From Synchiropus splendidus (Eukaryota > Chordata > Actinopteri > Syngnathiformes > Callionymidae), in NCBI RefSeq assembly GCF_027744825.2, contig NC_071336.1:25700501-25764500 (forward strand): DNA of 64,000 bases, in the 5' to 3' direction. Shown one piece after another: positions 61,490 to 64,000 of this stretch. Position 1 is the first letter of the stretch. Every line of letters starts with the position of its first letter. The translations under genes were made by a program, and so were the position numbers. The notes beneath the pieces were generated by a model. The model made no database searches. It was not told where the DNA came from and saw only the letters and a program-made list of their open reading frames with translations.

Positions 61490-61570
61490 ATAAGCAGTCA
61501 CCGATCACAATAAGCTCCACAGTTCAGTGAGTAAGAGACTCAGCATGTCAGGGTCCTGAGTTGATTTCTT
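61490..61570 (+). repeat. tRNA-derived SINE head (tentative)
   Basis: gttcagtgagtaagagactc followed by agcatgtcagggtcctgagttgattt has the shape of a tRNA-related SINE, with an A-box-like start and a damaged B box. Confidence 0.35.
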
Positions 61571-62939
61571 TTCTTCCAAAATGCTGAGAAAAATTCATTA
61601 AACGCTGCTGGCTATTTATGCCCGTGTCACTTCCTGCATCATGAGGTGTGTTGCCTCGGGCGAAACGTCACACCCCCTGCTTGTCACTGAAGACCAGGAC
61701 GATAGCTACTTCTCCAGGCCAAAGCCCAGTCCGGTTGCTTTTACACTTACAAAGCACAAGACTGTGGTCTGCATTGGTGTGACATACTACCACAGGGACA
61801 GACAGCGAAATAAACAACAATAAATAAATAGCACAGTAAGATGTGAACAATGACAATGTGTGGTCCTGGGGAACAGCTTTATACAGAACTACAAAGTTGC
61901 CTTAAATTTTCTTAAATTGTTTCAGTCTATACCAACAAAGAAACCCCACACACTTCACTATGCTCTCACTGGACTTGTAGTCTCCCTTTGAAGCAGAGAT
62001 GCTGGGGTTTGAACAGACAGACTGGCCTCCTCACATATCATATTTAAGTGCTCATTCAGGATCAGCATCATCAGTAGTTTCTGAGCCAGTTGCAGAGGGA
62101 ACGATGTGCTGCATCATGAGGGTCCTCGTCGCCCTCAGGAGGAAGTGGAGGTCAGTCTCACACCACAGTTCAACACAAGTCTGTGTCACTCATTCATCAC
62201 TTGTCTCCACACATGAGGTGCACATGGGGCTTGTCACATGTCCAGTGAAACAGCCTGGGTGGGGCGAGTGTGTGAGAGCTGAAGCCGACCTTGTAAATCA
62301 GGTGGGACCCTGTTGCAGCAGCTGTTCCCCAGGGGCTTGGGGTCGGACACACTCAGCTGGTGGCTCCTCCACCACCCCCCACAGTCTAACACCCGCCCGC
62401 CTCCTCAATTAGCTCCATCCTCCACACACTCCCTCCGTCCTCGCCTCCCTTCCTGCCTCCATTTCCCTGATTAAACTCCAGCTTCTACTTCTAAAGCGCC
62501 TCCTCCTCACGTCCAAAGATGTGTCTGTGCCAGTCGGTGGATGTTGTGACGCTTGTCCATCTCCCCCTGATCCACGTCCAGACATCTGGCTTCACTCTCT
62601 CGATCTGGATTTGTTTCCTTTTTGAGTCTGTGCTGAGCCGTGATCCCTAGACATCCATCATCTAACATCTGCTCCTGTGGTGAGCTGCAGAAGCATGTGA
62701 GATAACTTGGAGTTCTGTCATATGAGCCAGCAGACTGAGAAGGGGAGCCACACCAGTCTTAACATGGGTGACATGTTCCATTGATCCACTCAACACTTTG
62801 CATCATTGTGTTAGAAACACCATGATTATATGGAATACATTTCATAAATCACATTGAACTTTTGAAAACATCCATCAAAGAAAGTGTTTCATCCAACACC
62901 TGACTTATCTATGGATCAAAAGAGCGATAATGGGTACTT

Positions 62940-63300
62940 CTCGGGTTTACCTTGAGGCGTATTCCGGAGCGAGCCTTCCGCCCCGGGTCCCGCTGCTGAT
63001 GATCCCGCTCTCTCTCTCTCTCTCGCTCGCTCGCTCACCGACGGCGGCTCGCTGCCCTGCTGGCACCGCGGCCACTTTCTCCTCCTTCGACACGACTCAC
63101 CGCAGTTTCCCACCGATATTCATTCCTCTTCTCACCTTCCGTCGCGGTTTTCTGTTGAACTCACAGCGCGGAGCGGCGTTCCACCGTGGACCGTCACGGT
63201 TCTTGACAAGCGGACAACCACCACTCCGCTCCTCCTGCTCCGATGATAACTGTTGCAGTGGCTGCTTCCGGTGGACTTTTCAAAATAAAAACGCTAATAC
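62940..63300 (-). promoter_or_regulatory. itgb1: CpG-rich promoter region, probably itgb1
   Basis: One of the densest CpG clusters in the right half of the window, with (CT)n(CGCT)n at 63008-63036. Its place at the inferred first exon fits a TATA-less promoter. A promoter for another gene to the right cannot be excluded. Confidence 0.5.
62951..63130 (-). other. itgb1: Probable non-coding first exon of itgb1
   Basis: A GC-rich, purine-rich minus-strand segment ends at a donor, cgcctcaag|gtaaac (GT at 62950-62949). Joined to coding exon 1 it gives AAG|ATG, the same junction form as the human gene as I recall it. The 5' boundary is not defined. An ORF of 65 codons here begins with an upstream ATG, but looks like low-complexity serine/arginine-rich translation. 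Confidence 0.5.
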
Positions 63301-64000
63301 GTGGCCTCTGACTTCAGTTTTATTTTGTACGCACGTTCGCTTCCTTTTAGGCTCCGTTTTAGGCGCCATCATTTATAGACCTTATTAGACCTCATACGTC
63401 ACTCTGAAACTCATGTTAAAAATGTTTATTTAAGAAATTAGTTTGCGTAATAACACGACTGACACCCAGAGAATTAAAGAAAATGCATTGCATTATGTTT
63501 ATATTAATTTGGTCGTGTGTATTTGTTAATTCGATGAAAAAGAACACTCATAGATCCACAGCAGATAATAAAAGAATAGACTGACAGACAGATACATAGA
63601 TCGATAGGCGTTTTGTAAATCCACTTAATGTTTATCCTCTGATACGTTTTAATTACACTGTTAAAAAAACAAAACTGAAATTTAAGGATGTTTTCCAATG
63701 GAAACAAACACACCATTTGTTTATTTATTGGCGAGCTGCTCTAGTGGAAAACTCTCCTCAGACGTTTAAAAAATGTTCAGGAAAAAAATAAACCATGTCG
63801 CCCAGAAAACCGCCGAATCCTGTTTAGTCCCTCGGGTGTGTTCCGCTCTTTATCTCAGTGTGACCCCCACAGGAAGCGCAACTATCTCCTTAGCGGACAA
63901 CTGGAGGCTGAAAACACGAACTAAACACGTTTGTCCAGCTCGTTTGCAAGCTGAGGAATACATGTAACAGGACGCGACTTCAACTTCATGGGGAGAAAAA
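63301..64000. other. Upstream flank of itgb1, nothing recognised
   Basis: AT-rich from 63400 to 63780, then moderate composition. No exon could be supported. Confidence 0.5.

Larger units (their letters stand above)
46419..62950 (-). other. itgb1: itgb1 first intron (inferred, 16.5 kb)
   Basis: Inferred from the acceptor at the ATG exon and the donor aaggtaaac at 62949. It holds transposon remnants at 48648-49411 and 56677-57332, a repeat copy at 49495-49640, a (GT)21 run, a possible hAT N-terminal fragment at 47482-47664, a decayed tattgc/gcaata-rich repeat at about 51190-51610, and a SINE-like head at 61490-61570. No other gene was recognised. Confidence 0.6.

Noticed and set aside
62930..63388. 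152-codon plus-strand ORF in the CpG-rich block
   Set aside because: Arises from GC-rich low-complexity DNA; the minus strand offers a better explanation as the itgb1 first exon.

Overview
This window is a stretch of teleost (probably percomorph) fish nuclear chromosome. It has vertebrate gene families split into short phase-matched exons, GT/AG introns of about 0.1 to 16 kb, CpG-rich promoters, many microsatellites, and remnants of small DNA transposons and SINE/LINE tails of kinds common in fish. I see no bacterial, viral or CRISPR content.

Layout. (1) Positions 1-5060 hold the 3' end of a plus-strand gene, Mohawk homeobox (mkx): a 34-nt micro-exon, the last coding exon and a 3'UTR of about 2.2 kb. 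The homeodomain lies off the left edge. (2) Positions 5060-21095 are intergenic, between convergently transcribed mkx and rab18. This stretch is rich in miniature DNA transposons, contains a 92-bp perfect palindrome and one decayed ORF of uncertain nature, and may contain conserved non-coding DNA. (3) Positions 21095-31700 are rab18 on the minus strand, with seven coding exons that give a complete 204-residue Rab GTPase. (4) Positions 31700-32900 are a short spacer. (5) Positions 32900-63300 are itgb1 (integrin beta-1) on the minus strand, with 15 coding exons giving 797 residues. An alternative last exon matching the muscle beta-1D tail gives 801 residues. A 16.5-kb first intron leads to a probable non-coding first exon in a CpG-rich promoter near 63 kb. 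(6) Positions 63300-64000 are upstream flank.

Both complete genes were reconstructed exon by exon. Every intron phase matches and there are no internal stops, so neither shows sign of pseudogenisation. The genes are not an operon and each works separately: Mkx is a tendon/muscle transcriptional repressor, Rab18 a small GTPase of the endoplasmic reticulum and lipid droplets, and integrin beta-1 the common beta chain of matrix receptors. The a/b teleost paralogue of each gene cannot be decided from this window. I found no previously undescribed biological system. The most informative items are the beta-1D exon with nearby intronic hairpins, the mkx micro-exon, the long palindrome, several small transposons with readable termini, and a frameshifted ORF with faint ZP-N-like character.
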